Virus record (IMG/VR): IMGVR_UViG_3300047557_002951
Location: 1-64,000 of that record
Length of the DNA: 64,000 bases
Direction: 5' to 3' (one strand)
Origin: a virus
Within the stretch, counting starts at the first letter, position 1. Every line of letters begins with the position of its first letter. The position numbers and the translations under genes were made by a program. The notes under the pieces were generated by a model. It made no database searches. It was not told the DNA's origin and was given only the letters and a program-made list of their open reading frames with translations. Positions 21,836 to 32,693 of the stretch are shown here, in pieces.

Positions 21836-24800
21836 TTAGTCTTTTATCTTTTTACTTAACTCTTTAATCGCTTCAATTAAAATTGCAGTAATACCGTTGT
21901 AGTTCACGGTTTTTTCTCCATTTACTTCTGAAACAAGTTCTGGGAATATTTTTTCCAAATCTTGAGCAATAATTCCCACGGATGGTTTATCATTACTCTT
22001 CCACTTAAACGAAACTCCTTTAAGTTGCTGTACTTTATTTATAGAATTATCAATAACTTTAATATCTTTTTTTAGTTTTAAATCTGATGTTGAATTAAAA
22101 TCTGTTGCCGTAAGAGTTCCTGTGCTAGGGACAAAACTAAATGCAGTTGCAGTAGTTCTTATTTTTGCTGTATTTGAACCTGTTCCCGCAACAAATACTG
22201 GATAATGTGTAGATGCTGTCGTATCATTTGTTGCATTTATGTTAATTGCGGCATTTCCTGCGGCGGATGAAGTAAATATTTCCCATGTTGTTCCATCATA
22301 TATGACATCTACTGATATATTTCCAATATCTAAGACTAAATCTTCCGCAAGACCCTCGATAGTTGAAAGATTTCTTCCTACTGTTAAGTTTGTTGTAGTC
22401 CAATTAGCACCATCTGCAATAGTGACACTGTGTCCTGTTGAAGGACTTGCTGGTAAGGTAATAGTAAATGTACCTCCAGATGTATCCGCAATTAATCTAT
22501 CACCATTAACTGCGGTATAGTTTGCAGTTTTTCTTGACCAAGCATTTATTCCTGTGGCACCTTGAACACCTTGTGCACCTTGAACACCTTGTGCACCTTG
22601 GACTCCTTGAGCTCCTTGGACTCCCTGGGCACCTTGTACTCCTTGAGCACCTTGAGCACCTAATGCACCTTGAACACCTTGTGCACCTTGGACTCCTTGT
22701 GCACCTTGGACTCCTTGTGCACCTTGAACACCTTGTGCACCTTGGACTCCTTGTGCACCTTGTGCACCCTGTGCTCCTCTATCGCCAGTTCTTGAGAATT
22801 GAACTGTTAATGTAGCACCATTTGCAGGTAATGAACCAGAAATATGAGAGACTGTAATTTTATAGTATCCTACTGCAGCAGCAATGGCAGTAACACTCCA
22901 GGTATTTACTACCGTACTTGCTGCTGTTGCTCCAGTAATTGTTAAGTAACCCTTTTGTATATTGGTTGAGTCATCCCAAGTATCATACCAAGTGGTTTGA
23001 ACATTTGAATTAGAATCATTATTATCAATAAAGATTGTATTTACTGAACCTATTGTTGCATTATTATATGCGATAACTCCATTACCTGGATCTGCATCAG
23101 TTGTAGTCGTACTGAATGTATATGGGGTTCCTCCTTTATTTCCATTAGCACCTTGAACGCCTTGAGCACCTTGAACGCCTTGAGCACCTTGAACACCTTG
23201 TGCCCCCTGAACACCTTGTGCTCCTTGTGCACCTTGGGCACCTTGGGCTCCTTGGGCTCCTTGAGCTCCTTGACGACCTTGTGCGCCTTGAGCCCCCACA
23301 GCACCCTGGACTCCTTGGGCACCTTGAACACCTTGAGCTCCTTGGACTCCTTGAGCTCCTTGGACTCCCTGGGCACCTTGTACTCCTTGAGCACCTTGAG
23401 CTCCTTGAACTCCTTGTGCTCCTTGTGCGCCTTGAGCACCTTGTGCGCCTTGAGCACCTTGTGCGCCTTGAGCCCCCACAGCACCCTGGACTCCTTGGGC
23501 ACCTTGAACACCTTGAGCTCCTTGGACTCCTTGTGCACCTTGAACACCTTGAGCTCCTTGGACTCCTTGTGCACCTTGAACACCTTGTAACGCTGCAGTA
23601 GAAATTGCCTCCCATTTGATTCCAGTTCCAGTAGAAATGAGAACTGATGTAGCAGCACCTACATTATTAAAAGTATCATAGAGTGCTCCTCTTAATCTTA
23701 AGTTTCCGCTAATGTCAACTTTTTGTGTTGGATTTGTTGTTCCAAATCCAGTATTTCCACCAAAAGGTGCTATCTCTACAGTTCCATCGGCATCTACATC
23801 AATGCTGGGAATACCAGAAACATCATTAACACTAAAAATAGAACCACTAGTAAGATTATTTGTAATACTGAATAACTGACCAGCAGAACCTTCCCAAGAA
23901 AGAGTTCCATTATTTAAAATATCATAGTGAACAATATCAATGACAGTTCCAATACCAACAGTTCCTACACCAGATACTGGACTTGTGTAGGTGAGACTTG
24001 TGGAACCAGTTGGATTATTAGATGCATCTTTATATACAATTTGATTTGCAGAACCTGCTACTGGTCCTGTAGCACCCTGGACTCCTTGAGCACCTTGAAC
24101 ACCTTGTGCACCTTGAACTCCTTGAGCTCCTTGAACACCTTGTGCGCCTTGGGCACCCTGTGCTCCTTGTGCACCTTGACGACCTTGTGCTCCTTGAGCA
24201 CCCACAGAACCTTGAACTCCTTGTGCGCCCTGGACTCCTTGTGCGCCCTGGACTCCTTGAGAACCAACAGCACCTTGAATTCCTTGAGCACCCTGTACTC
24301 CTTGTGCACCTTGAATGCCTTGTGCGCCTTGGACTCCCTGGGCACCTTGAACTCCTTGAGCACCCTGGACCCCTTGTGCACCTTGGACCCCTTGAGCTCC
24401 TTGAACACCTTGAGCACCTTGAACTCCTTGAGCACCTTGAACTCCTTGAGCACCTTGAACTCCTTGAGCACCTTGAACTCCTTGAGCACCAACTGCCCCC
24501 TGAACTCCTTGTGCACCTTGTACTCCTTGTGCACCTTGTACTCCTTGTGCTCCTTGAGCGCCAGTATCTCCTTTATCACCAGTTCTTGCGAAAGTGATTA
24601 TAATATCTTCTAAATTGGTAAATGATGTTGCGCTACCAGAAACATAAGAACAATTGACATCGAAATATCCAGTTTGTTCTGTTATAGATGAAATAGTAAA
24701 TAGAGCAAAATCTGCTGCATTAAGACGATTGGATATTCTAAAGTGACCTTTAATGGTGGAAGTAGAATCGTCAATTGTTCTTAAGAAGGTTTGAATATCT

Positions 24801-27800
24801 GTAGTTCCATCATTCTGATCATCAATATACATTAAAGTTGCTAATGAAATATTAGCATTATTAAATCTAAGTTTTCCTACTCCTGGGTCCCCTGCTGTGG
24901 TTGTAGTGTCAAAAGTATAATCAAATGTAGCACCACCAAAGTTTCCATCATTACCTTGAGCGCCTTGTACTCCTTGAGCACCCTGGACACCTTGTGCCCC
25001 CTGAACACCTTGAGCACCTTGAGCACCTTGAACACCTTGAGCACCTTGAGCGCCTTGTGCACCCTGAGCACCCACAGAACCTTGAACACCTTGAGCACCT
25101 TGGACTCCTTGTGCTCCTTGGACACCCTGTGCTCCTTGGACACCCTGTGCTCCTTGTGCACCTTGAGCACCCTGGACTCCTTGAGGTCCAGTGGCACCTT
25201 GTACTCCTTGTGCACCTTGAATTCCTTGAGCACCTTGAACTCCTTGAGGTCCTGTAGCACCCTGGACACCTTGAGCGCCTTGAATTCCTTGTGCACCCTG
25301 GACACCTTGAGCACCTTGAACTCCTTGAGCACCCTGGACTCCTTGTGCTCCTTGAACACCTTGAGCACCTTGAGCACCTTGGGCACCTTGGGCTCCTTGG
25401 GCTCCTTGAGCACCTTGGGCACCTATATTGCCAGTTCTTGTGAATTGAACGGATAATAAAGCACTATTAGTTGGCAAAATTCCAGATACATATGCTACTG
25501 GAATTTTATAATACCCTGCAGCAACAGTAACTACTCCAGTTACGCTAAAAACATTGACCGTTGTTCCAGAAGAAGTGCCAGAAGTTATATAAAGATATCC
25601 TCTTTGAGTAGCATTAGTGGAATCATCCCAAGTATCGTACCAAGTAGTTTGTGTATTCCCTAATTGATCAAGGTTATCAATAAAAATATTAGTTACAGAT
25701 GCTATTGTAGCATTATTATATTGAAGAACACCATTCCCAGGATCAGCATCAGTAACTGTGGTACTAAAGGTATAAGGAACTCCACCTCTGTTACCTAGTG
25801 CTCCTTGAACCCCTTGTGCACCCTGGACACCTTGAGCACCTTGAACTCCTTGAGCACCTTGAACTCCTTGAGCACCTTGAACTCCTTGTGCTCCTTGAAC
25901 ACCTTGGGCACCTTGAGCTCCTTGAACTCCTTGAGCACCTTGGGCACCTTGAGCTCCTTGAACTCCTTGAGCACCCTGGACCCCTTGTGCACCTTGAACA
26001 CCTTGAGCCCCCTGGACCCCTTGTGCACCCTGGACACCTTGAGCTCCCTGTGCACCTTGAGCTCCCTGTGCACCTTGAGCACCTTGAGCACCTTGAGCAC
26101 CAACAGCACCCTGGACTCCCTGGGAACCTTGAACACCTTGAGCACCTTGAACTCCTTGTGCACCTTGAACTCCTTGAGCACCCTGGACACCTTGTGCTCC
26201 TTGTACTCCTTGAGCACCTTGAGCGCCTACAGCACCTTGAACTCCTTGTGCTCCTTGTGCACCTTGGACTCCTTGAGCACCTTGGACTCCTTGAGCACCC
26301 TGAACACCTTGAGCTCCTTGGACTCCTTGAGCACCCTGTGCTCCTTGTGCTCCTTGAGCGCCTTGTGCTCCTTGTCTACCTTGTGCGCCTTGAGCACCAA
26401 CAGCACCCTGGACTCCCTGGGCACCTTGTGCACCTTGGACACCTTGAGCACCCTGAGGTCCTTGGAGAGCAGCCTGTTGAATATTAGCCCAAGAAACACC
26501 AACACCAGTGGAAATGAGAACTGAAGAGGCAGTGCCTACTTGTCCATAAAAATCTTTTAAAGAACTATCAAGTTCTAAAGTTCCTCCAAAAGTGGAAACT
26601 CCAGTTACATTAATAGTTGGAACAATGAGATTTGTATCGGTAACTTGCATACCACCAGCAGCAAGTCTTACTCCTAGTGGAATTTGAGTAGAACCAATAC
26701 CAACACCATAATTAAATATCCAAGCATCAGTATTCAATCCAGCAAAAGATCCAGACTTAAACCACATTAACTGCTTGTAAGTATCTGGTGTTATTTCTCC
26801 TGCAGTAGATAACTTAACTAATGGACTACCCTCAGTAGAAGCAATCGCAATACCTCCAGTATTTGCTGTGGTATCTGTGGAAACATCATTACCTAGAGCA
26901 TTGGTAACAATGCCAACTACTAGGTCCTTATCCTTGATTCTTAGTTCGTTAGATATAATATACGATGATGTACCACCGATTGTAATGTTTCCACCGACAT
27001 AAAGGTTAGAACCATCAAAAGTTAAATTAACAGATCCAGTGGGATTATTGGATCCATCTTTATAAACAATTTGATTTGCAGATCCTGCTACTGGTCCTGT
27101 AGCACCCTGAACTCCTTGAGCACCTTGAACACCTTGAGCTCCTTGGACTCCCTGTGCACCTTGTGCTCCTTGTGCTCCTTGTGCACCTTGACGACCTTGT
27201 GCTCCTTGAGCACCCACAGAACCTTGAACTCCTTGTGCGCCCTGGACTCCTTGTGCGCCCTGGACTCCTTGAGCACCTTGAACTCCTTGAGCACCTTGAA
27301 CTCCTTGAGCACCTTGAACACCTTGAGCTCCTTGAGCACCCTGGACCCCTTGTGCACCTTGGACTCCTTGTGCACCTTGGACTCCTTGTGCACCTTGAAC
27401 TCCTTGAGCACCCTGGACCCCTTGTGCACCTTGAACTCCTTGAGCACCCTGGACCCCTTGTGCACCTTGGACCCCTTGAGCTCCTTGAACACCTTGAGCA
27501 CCTTGAACTCCTTGAGCACCTTGAACTCCTTGAGCACCTTGAACTCCTTGAGCACCAACTGCCCCCTGAACTCCTTGTGCACCTTGAACTCCTTGTGCTC
27601 CTTGAACTCCTTGTGCTCCTTGAGCGCCAACTGCTCCCTGAACTCCTTGCGCACCCTGAGTACCTTGTGCTCCAACATTACCAGTTCTCGTAAATTGAAC
27701 GGATAATAAAGCACTATTAGTTGGTAAAATTCCAGATACATATGCTACTGGAATTTTATAGTAAGTGGTTGCATTAACTACTGCGCCTGTAACACTAAAA

Positions 27801-30193
27801 ACATTAACTGTTGTTCCAGAAGAAGTGCCAGAAGTTATATAAAGATATCCTCTTTGAGTAGTATTAGTAGAATCATCCCAAGTATCATACCAAGTAGTTT
27901 GATTATTACTTAATTGGTCTAAATTATCGATGAAGATATTAGTTACAGAAGCAATAGTAGCATTATTATATTGAAGAACACCATTGCCAGGGTCGGTATC
28001 AGTAACAGTTGTACTGAAAGTGTAAGGAACTCCACCTCTGTTACCTAGAGCACCTTGTGCACCTTGAGCACCCTGGACACCTTGTGCCCCCTGAACACCT
28101 TGAGCTCCTTGTGCACCTTGAGCACCTTGGACACCTTGAGCACCTTGAGCACCTTGTGCCCCCTGAACACCTTGTGCTCCTTGTGCACCTTGTGCACCTT
28201 GAGCACCTTGGACACCTTGTGCCCCCTGAACACCTTGTGCTCCTTGTGCACCTTGAGCACCTTGAACACCTTGAGCACCTTGAACACCTTGAGCACCTTG
28301 AATACCTTGTGCACCTTGAATACCTTGTGCACCTTGTGCACCTTGAACTCCTTGAGCACCTTGAACACCTTGTGCCCCCTGAACACCTTGTGCTCCTTGT
28401 GCACCTTGAGCACCTTGGACACCTTGAGCACCTTGAACGCCTTGAGATCCTACAGCGCCTTGAATACCTTGTGCACCTTGAATGCCTTGTGCTCCTTGAG
28501 CGCCAACTGCCCCCTGAACTCCTTGAGCACCTTGAGCACCTTGTCTACCTTGTGCTCCTTGAGCACCAACAGCACCCTGGACTCCCTGGGAACCTTGAAC
28601 TCCTTGAGCACCTTGAACCCCTTGAGCACCCTGGACACCCTGAGCACCTTGTACTCCTTGAGCACCTTGTACTCCTTGAGCTCCTTGTACTCCTTGAGCA
28701 CCTTGTACTCCTTGAGCTCCTTGTACTCCTTGAGCTCCTTGGGCACCTACATCTCCCTTATCACCAGTTCTTGCGAAAGTGATTATAATATCTTCTAAAT
28801 TGGTAAATGATGTTGCGCTACCAGAAACATAAGCACAATTTACATCAAAGTATCCAGTTTGTTCTGTAATAGATGAAATCGTAAAAAGAGCAAAATCTGA
28901 TGCATCAAACTTATTTGAAACTCTAAAGTGACCCTTAATTGTTGATGTTGAATCATCAATTGTCCTTAAGAAAGACTGAATATCAGTTGTTCCATCATTC
29001 TGATCATCAATATACATCACAGTTGCAATTGTGATGTTGGCATTATTAAATCTAAGTTTTCCTACTCCTGGGTCCCCTGCTGTGGTTGTAGCATCAAAGG
29101 TATAGTCAAAAGTAGCACCACCAAAGTTTCCATCATTACCTTGAGCGCCTTGTACTCCTTGTGCACCTTGGACTCCTTGAGCACCTTGAACACCTTGAGC
29201 ACCTTGAGCACCTTGAGCACCTTGAGCACCTTGAGCACCTTGAGCGCCTTGTGCACCTTGACGACCTTGTGCTCCCTGAGCACCCACAGAACCTTGAACA
29301 CCTTGAGCACCTTGAACACCTTGTGCACCTTGTACTCCTTGAGCACCCTGGACTCCTTGAGCACCTTGAACGCCTTGAGGTCCTACAGCACCCTGAATAC
29401 CTTGAGCACCCTGAATACCTTGTGCTCCTTGAGCGCCAACTGCTCCCTGAACTCCTTGTGCACCTTGTACTCCTTGTGCTCCTTGAACACCTTGTGCACC
29501 TTGTGCACCTTGAGCACCAACAGCACCTTGAGCACCAACAGCACCTTGGACACCTTGAGCACCTTGAACACCTTGAGAACCTTGAACTCCTTGTGCTCCC
29601 TGCGCACCTTGAGGGCCAACAGCACCTTGAATACCTTGAGTTCCTTGAACTCCTTGGGCACCCTGGACACCTTGTGCTCCTTGGGCACCTTGACGACCTT
29701 GAGCGCCTTGAGCACCTACAGCACCTTGGACTCCTTGGGCACCTTGAGCACCTTGAACACCTTGTGCACCTTGAGGACCAGATTGTTGAGTGAAAGTAAT
29801 ATTCGCAGTAGTTCCATCTGCAGTTGCAGTTACGCCAATACCAATAAAATTAATTGAAGTAAATGTCGTACCAACACTAACACCTTCTTCTTCAACTTCA
29901 ATTCCAGTTAAAGATGTAGCAATAATTTCTTGTATTGTTGAAAGACTGTCAATACTCGTCCAAGTTATTCCACTACCTACAGTAACTAAAATCTGCCCAG
30001 AAGAACCTGAACTATTATTTACATCATATACTGCACCCCTTAATCTCACATCACCAGCAACATCTAAATCTCTGGTTGCGTTGGTAGTTCCAATACCAAC
30101 ATTTCCAACGACCTGCAATACAGTATCGTTCTCTGTATAAGAACTGATACCAATTCTAAGATTTTTTTGACGATTGCTGATATATTTTGCCAT
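21836..30193 (-). CDS. Giant collagen-like fibre protein with S74 chaperone, 2785 aa
   Basis: N-terminus (about 135 aa) has [20 protein letters not shown], a trimeric beta motif shared with other fibres here. Eight Gly-X-Gln blocks (about 1,400 residues in all) follow, separated by seven folded modules. By nucleotide position the modules are A at 28756-29136 and 24570-24950, B at 27680-28052, 25422-25801 and 22780-23145, and two different ones at 26470-27088 and 23590-24065. A and B look related (DPGxGxLxxNNAxI ... FTRTG). The C-terminus (from 22552) ends in an S74 chaperone with [10 protein letters not shown] (Ser/Lys dyad) and [14 protein letters not shown]. The triple helix would need trimer folding by that domain, then release. 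It is a probable long tail or whisker-like fibre. Confidence 0.88.
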   Translation of the reverse strand: MAKYISNRQKNLRIGISSYTENDTVLQVVGNVGIGTTNATRDLDVAGDVRLRGAVYDVNNSSGSSGQILVTVGSGITWTSIDSLSTIQEIIATSLTGIEVEEEGVSVGTTFTSINFIGIGVTATADGTTANITFTQQSGPQGAQGVQGAQGAQGVQGAVGAQGAQGRQGAQGAQGVQGAQGVQGTQGIQGAVGPQGAQGAQGVQGSQGVQGAQGVQGAVGAQGAVGAQGAQGAQGVQGAQGVQGAQGVQGAVGAQGAQGIQGAQGIQGAVGPQGVQGAQGVQGAQGVQGAQGVQGAQGVQGSVGAQGAQGRQGAQGAQGAQGAQGAQGAQGAQGVQGAQGVQGAQGVQGAQGNDGNFGGATFDYTFDATTTAGDPGVGKLRFNNANITIATVMYIDDQNDGTTDIQSFLRTIDDSTSTIKGHFRVSNKFDASDFALFTISSITEQTGYFDVNCAYVSGSATSFTNLEDIIITFARTGDKGDVGAQGAQGVQGAQGVQGAQGVQGAQGVQGAQGVQGAQGVQGAQGVQGAQGVQGSQGVQGAVGAQGAQGRQGAQGAQGVQGAVGAQGAQGIQGAQGIQGAVGSQGVQGAQGVQGAQGAQGAQGVQGAQGVQGAQGVQGAQGAQGIQGAQGIQGAQGVQGAQGVQGAQGAQGAQGVQGAQGVQGAQGAQGAQGAQGVQGAQGAQGAQGVQGAQGAQGAQGVQGAQGVQGAQGAQGALGNRGGVPYTFSTTVTDTDPGNGVLQYNNATIASVTNIFIDNLDQLSNNQTTWYDTWDDSTNTTQRGYLYITSGTSSGTTVNVFSVTGAVVNATTYYKIPVAYVSGILPTNSALLSVQFTRTGNVGAQGTQGAQGVQGAVGAQGAQGVQGAQGVQGAQGVQGAVGAQGVQGAQGVQGAQGVQGAQGVQGAQGVQGAQGVQGAQGVQGAQGVQGAQGVQGAQGVQGAQGVQGAQGVQGAQGAQGVQGAQGVQGAQGVQGAQGVQGAQGVQGAQGVQGSVGAQGAQGRQGAQGAQGAQGAQGVQGAQGVQGAQGVQGATGPVAGSANQIVYKDGSNNPTGSVNLTFDGSNLYVGGNITIGGTSSYIISNELRIKDKDLVVGIVTNALGNDVSTDTTANTGGIAIASTEGSPLVKLSTAGEITPDTYKQLMWFKSGSFAGLNTDAWIFNYGVGIGSTQIPLGVRLAAGGMQVTDTNLIVPTINVTGVSTFGGTLELDSSLKDFYGQVGTASSVLISTGVGVSWANIQQAALQGPQGAQGVQGAQGAQGVQGAVGAQGAQGRQGAQGAQGAQGAQGAQGVQGAQGVQGAQGVQGAQGVQGAQGAQGVQGAVGAQGAQGVQGAQGVQGAQGVQGAQGVQGAQGVQGSQGVQGAVGAQGAQGAQGAQGAQGAQGAQGVQGAQGVQGAQGVQGAQGVQGAQGVQGAQGAQGAQGVQGAQGAQGVQGAQGVQGAQGVQGAQGVQGAQGVQGAQGVQGALGNRGGVPYTFSTTVTDADPGNGVLQYNNATIASVTNIFIDNLDQLGNTQTTWYDTWDDSTNATQRGYLYITSGTSSGTTVNVFSVTGVVTVAAGYYKIPVAYVSGILPTNSALLSVQFTRTGNIGAQGAQGAQGAQGAQGAQGAQGVQGAQGVQGAQGVQGAQGVQGAQGIQGAQGVQGATGPQGVQGAQGIQGAQGVQGATGPQGVQGAQGAQGAQGVQGAQGVQGAQGVQGAQGVQGSVGAQGAQGAQGAQGVQGAQGAQGVQGAQGVQGAQGVQGAQGNDGNFGGATFDYTFDTTTTAGDPGVGKLRFNNANISLATLMYIDDQNDGTTDIQTFLRTIDDSTSTIKGHFRISNRLNAADFALFTISSITEQTGYFDVNCSYVSGSATSFTNLEDIIITFARTGDKGDTGAQGAQGVQGAQGVQGAQGVQGAVGAQGVQGAQGVQGAQGVQGAQGVQGAQGVQGAQGVQGAQGVQGAQGVQGAQGVQGAQGIQGAQGVQGAQGIQGAVGSQGVQGAQGVQGAQGVQGSVGAQGAQGRQGAQGAQGAQGAQGVQGAQGVQGAQGVQGAQGVQGATGPVAGSANQIVYKDASNNPTGSTSLTYTSPVSGVGTVGIGTVIDIVHYDILNNGTLSWEGSAGQLFSITNNLTSGSIFSVNDVSGIPSIDVDADGTVEIAPFGGNTGFGTTNPTQKVDISGNLRLRGALYDTFNNVGAATSVLISTGTGIKWEAISTAALQGVQGAQGVQGAQGVQGAQGVQGAQGVQGAQGVQGAVGAQGAQGAQGAQGAQGAQGAQGVQGAQGAQGVQGAQGVQGAQGVQGAQGVQGAQGVQGAVGAQGAQGRQGAQGAQGAQGAQGAQGAQGVQGAQGVQGAQGVQGAQGVQGANGNKGGTPYTFSTTTTDADPGNGVIAYNNATIGSVNTIFIDNNDSNSNVQTTWYDTWDDSTNIQKGYLTITGATAASTVVNTWSVTAIAAAVGYYKITVSHISGSLPANGATLTVQFSRTGDRGAQGAQGAQGVQGAQGVQGAQGVQGAQGVQGAQGVQGALGAQGAQGVQGAQGVQGAQGVQGAQGVQGAQGVQGATGINAWSRKTANYTAVNGDRLIADTSGGTFTITLPASPSTGHSVTIADGANWTTTNLTVGRNLSTIEGLAEDLVLDIGNISVDVIYDGTTWEIFTSSAAGNAAININATNDTTASTHYPVFVAGTGSNTAKIRTTATAFSFVPSTGTLTATDFNSTSDLKLKKDIKVIDNSINKVQQLKGVSFKWKSNDKPSVGIIAQDLEKIFPELVSEVNGEKTVNYNGITAILIEAIKELSKKIKD
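22553..29781. repeat. Blocks of 9/18-bp collagen-coding repeats
   Basis: Eight blocks (29137-29781, 28053-28755, 27089-27679, 25802-26469, 24955-25421, 24066-24569, 23146-23589, 22553-22779) consist of 9-base Gly-X-Gln codon units, mostly GGTGCWCAAGGTGTTCAA-like. Between blocks, the modules A and B are repeated at both DNA and protein level. This architecture invites recombination and makes assembly of short reads difficult, so exact copy numbers need confirmation. Confidence 0.85.
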
Positions 30194-30207
30194 TGTTCTT
30201 TGTAGTA

Positions 30208-30537
30208 TTAGTTAAGTGTTTCTAGAATACTTGCGATAAATTTTAAATTTGTTCCGTTGCTTCCTGATAATACCAACTTATCACCACTTTCTAATACCAA
30301 TTTTCCAGCAAGAAGATTTGCAGTGTCGTTAGATGAAATTGGAAATTGTTTTAACATTTCGGTATCAGTAACACTTCTGCGGTGAATTAGTGTTACATCA
30401 GCAGAATTTGCTCCAATATTTGCTACTTGAGCCAAAAGAACAACTCCTGTATATCCAACTGGTGCTGTATAAATCACAGTAGGAGATGTATTAACAACTG
30501 CTGTAACTGTTTGAAATACATTAAGTGCGAGTGCCAT
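30208..30537 (-). CDS. Small virion structural protein, 109 aa
   Basis: A beta-rich protein, MALALNVFQTVTAVVNTSPT..., with 'VIYTAPVGYTGVVLLAQVAN' and a C-terminal 'LKFIASILETLN'. It is a clear paralogue of the 116-aa protein at 52556-52906 (shared 'IYT(A/C)PVG....VILAxVxN' and 'ILET' end), and each sits between a beta-helix protein gene and a collagen-like fibre gene. It is a likely adaptor or capping protein of the fibre. Transcribed with the flanking genes from the late promoter at 32454. Confidence 0.7.
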   Translation of the reverse strand: MALALNVFQTVTAVVNTSPTVIYTAPVGYTGVVLLAQVANIGANSADVTLIHRRSVTDTEMLKQFPISSNDTANLLAGKLVLESGDKLVLSGSNGTNLKFIASILETLN

Positions 30538-30540
30538 TCT

Positions 30541-32403
30541 TTAATCTCCTCCTAGTGCTAGAATGAATGGTGTCATCGTAGAGAACAAACTCTTAGAATA
30601 GAATGTTCCACTAATTGTTCCTGTTTGTTGGTTGATCACAACACCGTCACCAATTCGAAAGTTTCCTGCCTGATCTGTTGATGTAAACACCACCAGCCCA
30701 CCATTACGAGCATCAGTTTCATTTTCTTGAATTGGAACTCCCCCATTTTGTGGAAGAGCACCTGCAATATTTGTACCAGAACCAATATATTCAAGTGAAT
30801 GTCCTGATGCTAAAACGCGACTTTGCTTAAAAAATGGAACTGTTGTACCAACTCCAACAGCATAAGGAACATTATCTGTAATAGTTATGGTACAAATTCC
30901 AGCAGAAATTGGAGTTGAACTGTCAATTACATAATAAGTTGGAATTAAGTTTGCTATTCCGGTTGCAGTATTGGTACCAACATCAGGTGAAGCAAAGGTT
31001 ACTGTTGGTGTAGATGTATAACCTCTACCATTAGATACCATTTCAACTTTGGTTACAACACCATCTTTGACTTCACCTACAGCAGTTGCAGGAATTCCCC
31101 AAGGTTCGCTTGGGTCCTCAAAAGTAATATCAACATTCTGCGTATATCCAGTTCCACCAGAACTTACTGTTACTTTACCAACTGTATAATATAAAGAATC
31201 AAAGTAAATTACCTGACCATCAAAAGGACGAACGACATTAATCTTTGCAGTTCCGCCCGAATTATATGTGTGCGGTAGTGTAGAAGTACCAACATAAACC
31301 TCAAAAGAAGTTGATGATGGAACACTTTGAACTTCAAAAATATATCCTTTATTTCCTGATGGGTAAGTTACAATTCCGGGACCCGATGGACAAGTAAATC
31401 CAAGTCCAACAATTGAAACTCCCATCCCAACATTAAAGTTGTGATTGGTACTTGTAGTAATAGTTGTAAGACCTGTGGTGTTATCATAAAGTGCGTTTGT
31501 TACATTCAATGTTGGAACATTTAAGTCTAATACAAACTCAAATGCATTTGCTGCCGCCGATGCTGTAATAATTCCAGTGTATTTGTGTGGTCCAATACCA
31601 TCAGCAACTAATCCATAGTTACCAAATGATGAGTTGGAGTTTGTAAGATCGCAAGCAGCACCACTACCACAGTAGATGGCAGTATCATTACAAATCGTAA
31701 AGATAGAAACTAACTGCGCATAACCTTCATTTATGATAGAAACACCAATACCACCTTGATTGTATTGAGTATAACTATCGACAACCATTGATTTTAATGG
31801 ACCAATTGCCTTCAGACCATCAATTCTCATTCCAATACTATTTGGAATAAAGTTTGTGCAGTTTTGAATATAAGGAGATTGGTCAAAATATCCTATTTCG
31901 TCTGGGTTAAATGCAAATATTGCTTTTCCGTTGTTCAGAGTGCCAGTATAAGACATCTCTGCGACATAATTTCCATTAGAAACATAGAACAAGTCTTGGT
32001 CTGCGTTCTGTGGAGATACTGATACTTCTCTTAAACTATCTCCAACAATTGATACTTGACTTGGAATTGTGAGAGGGTTATTTTCTAGATAAGATCCAGC
32101 ACTAACTTTAATAATTGTTCCTGTTGTTGCTGATGTGAGTGCTGCTCCGATTGTTCTTTTTGCGTCTCCAAGTTTTTTTCCTGTGTTGGAGTCGCTTCCG
32201 TCTTGTGTAACATAAAGAATATTAGTAACTGTTGCTCCAGCACCAAGTCTTACAACATCGGTACCAATTCCTGCTCTTTCTCTGCGGGCAAATAATTCGG
32301 CATCATAAGTATTTAAAGCTAGTTCCCCCAAAGGTAGTTGTTCTGCCGTTGGTCTTTTACCGGGAACCGAAGATCTTTTTATCCTGATATTTGGATCAGC
32401 CAT
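30541..32403 (-). CDS. Beta-helix virion structural protein, 620 aa
   Basis: Opening MADPNIRIKRSSVPGKRPTA is followed by 'ILYVTQDGSDSNTGKKLGDA' and 'TIIKVSAGSYLENNPLTIPS', the opening strands of pectate-lyase-like right-handed beta-helices (DUF1565-like). The last 75 residues contain 'SGHSLEYIGSGTNIAGALPQ' and 'TSTDQAGNFRIGDGVVINQQ', a segment shared with the 1124-aa protein at 52908-56282 and, more weakly, with the protein entering at the right edge. No enzymatic triad is evident. Its late promoter lies at 32454-32461. A likely tail-fibre or baseplate-associated adhesin. Confidence 0.75.
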   Translation of the reverse strand: MADPNIRIKRSSVPGKRPTAEQLPLGELALNTYDAELFARRERAGIGTDVVRLGAGATVTNILYVTQDGSDSNTGKKLGDAKRTIGAALTSATTGTIIKVSAGSYLENNPLTIPSQVSIVGDSLREVSVSPQNADQDLFYVSNGNYVAEMSYTGTLNNGKAIFAFNPDEIGYFDQSPYIQNCTNFIPNSIGMRIDGLKAIGPLKSMVVDSYTQYNQGGIGVSIINEGYAQLVSIFTICNDTAIYCGSGAACDLTNSNSSFGNYGLVADGIGPHKYTGIITASAAANAFEFVLDLNVPTLNVTNALYDNTTGLTTITTSTNHNFNVGMGVSIVGLGFTCPSGPGIVTYPSGNKGYIFEVQSVPSSTSFEVYVGTSTLPHTYNSGGTAKINVVRPFDGQVIYFDSLYYTVGKVTVSSGGTGYTQNVDITFEDPSEPWGIPATAVGEVKDGVVTKVEMVSNGRGYTSTPTVTFASPDVGTNTATGIANLIPTYYVIDSSTPISAGICTITITDNVPYAVGVGTTVPFFKQSRVLASGHSLEYIGSGTNIAGALPQNGGVPIQENETDARNGGLVVFTSTDQAGNFRIGDGVVINQQTGTISGTFYSKSLFSTMTPFILALGGD

Positions 32404-32453
32404 TCAACCTCATGGTGGTATTTACCGCACAACTCTTATGTAAGAGTTTTTAT

Positions 32454-32461
32454 TATTTATG
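32454..32461 (-). promoter_or_regulatory. Late promoter CATAAATA
   Basis: CATAAATA overlaps the stop codon of the 62-aa gene and lies about 50 bases above the beta-helix gene. The leader between them contains the hairpin AACTCTTACATAAGAGTT (about 32430-32448) and the ribosome site GAGG. Confidence 0.6.
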
Positions 32462-32645
32462 AAAAATCATCTTCTGTTTTTACTATTCTTTTTGATTTTC
32501 TTAACTTCTCTATTTCAACAGTAAGTGCATTGACTTGCTTTTGCAATGCACTTACTTGAGTTTCTAATACAATATTAGAGTTAAATAGTTCAAATGCTTT
32601 TTGTTGGTATTTTGAAAGGATTTCTTTTAAATCTTCTTCGGACAT
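32457..32645 (-). CDS. Small coiled-coil protein, 62 aa
   Basis: MSEEDLKEILSKYQQKAFEL... is helical throughout with a clear heptad pattern ('LETQVSALQKQVNALTVEIE'), so it is probably a parallel coiled coil, perhaps a trimerising or tail-associated factor. Its ATG (32643-32645) touches the end of a strong terminator hairpin (32646-32676), and the only ribosome-site-like AGAGGAAG lies inside that stem. Translation may therefore depend on readthrough and unfolding. No family recognised. Confidence 0.6.
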   Translation of the reverse strand: MSEEDLKEILSKYQQKAFELFNSNIVLETQVSALQKQVNALTVEIEKLRKSKRIVKTEDDFS

Positions 32646-32676
32646 AAAAATAGAGGAAGATAAACTTCCTCTATTT
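32646..32676 (-). terminator. Strong rho-independent terminator
   Basis: Minus-strand TAGAGGAAG, loop TTTAT, CTTCCTCTA, then TTTTT. The 9-bp stem (12 with flanking A-T pairs) and U-run are unambiguous. It lies 17 bases below the stop of the 882-aa gene and directly abuts the ATG of the 62-aa gene. Confidence 0.85.
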
Positions 32677-32693
32677 AGAATATAGTTTGATTA

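Noticed and set aside
23927-29857. Long plus-strand frames made of Leu/Ser/Thr/Cys repeats opposite the collagen blocks
   Set aside because: They are the mirror of Gly-X-Gln codon repeats (an open reverse frame is forced by the repeat). They lack ribosome sites and promoters and have implausible composition.
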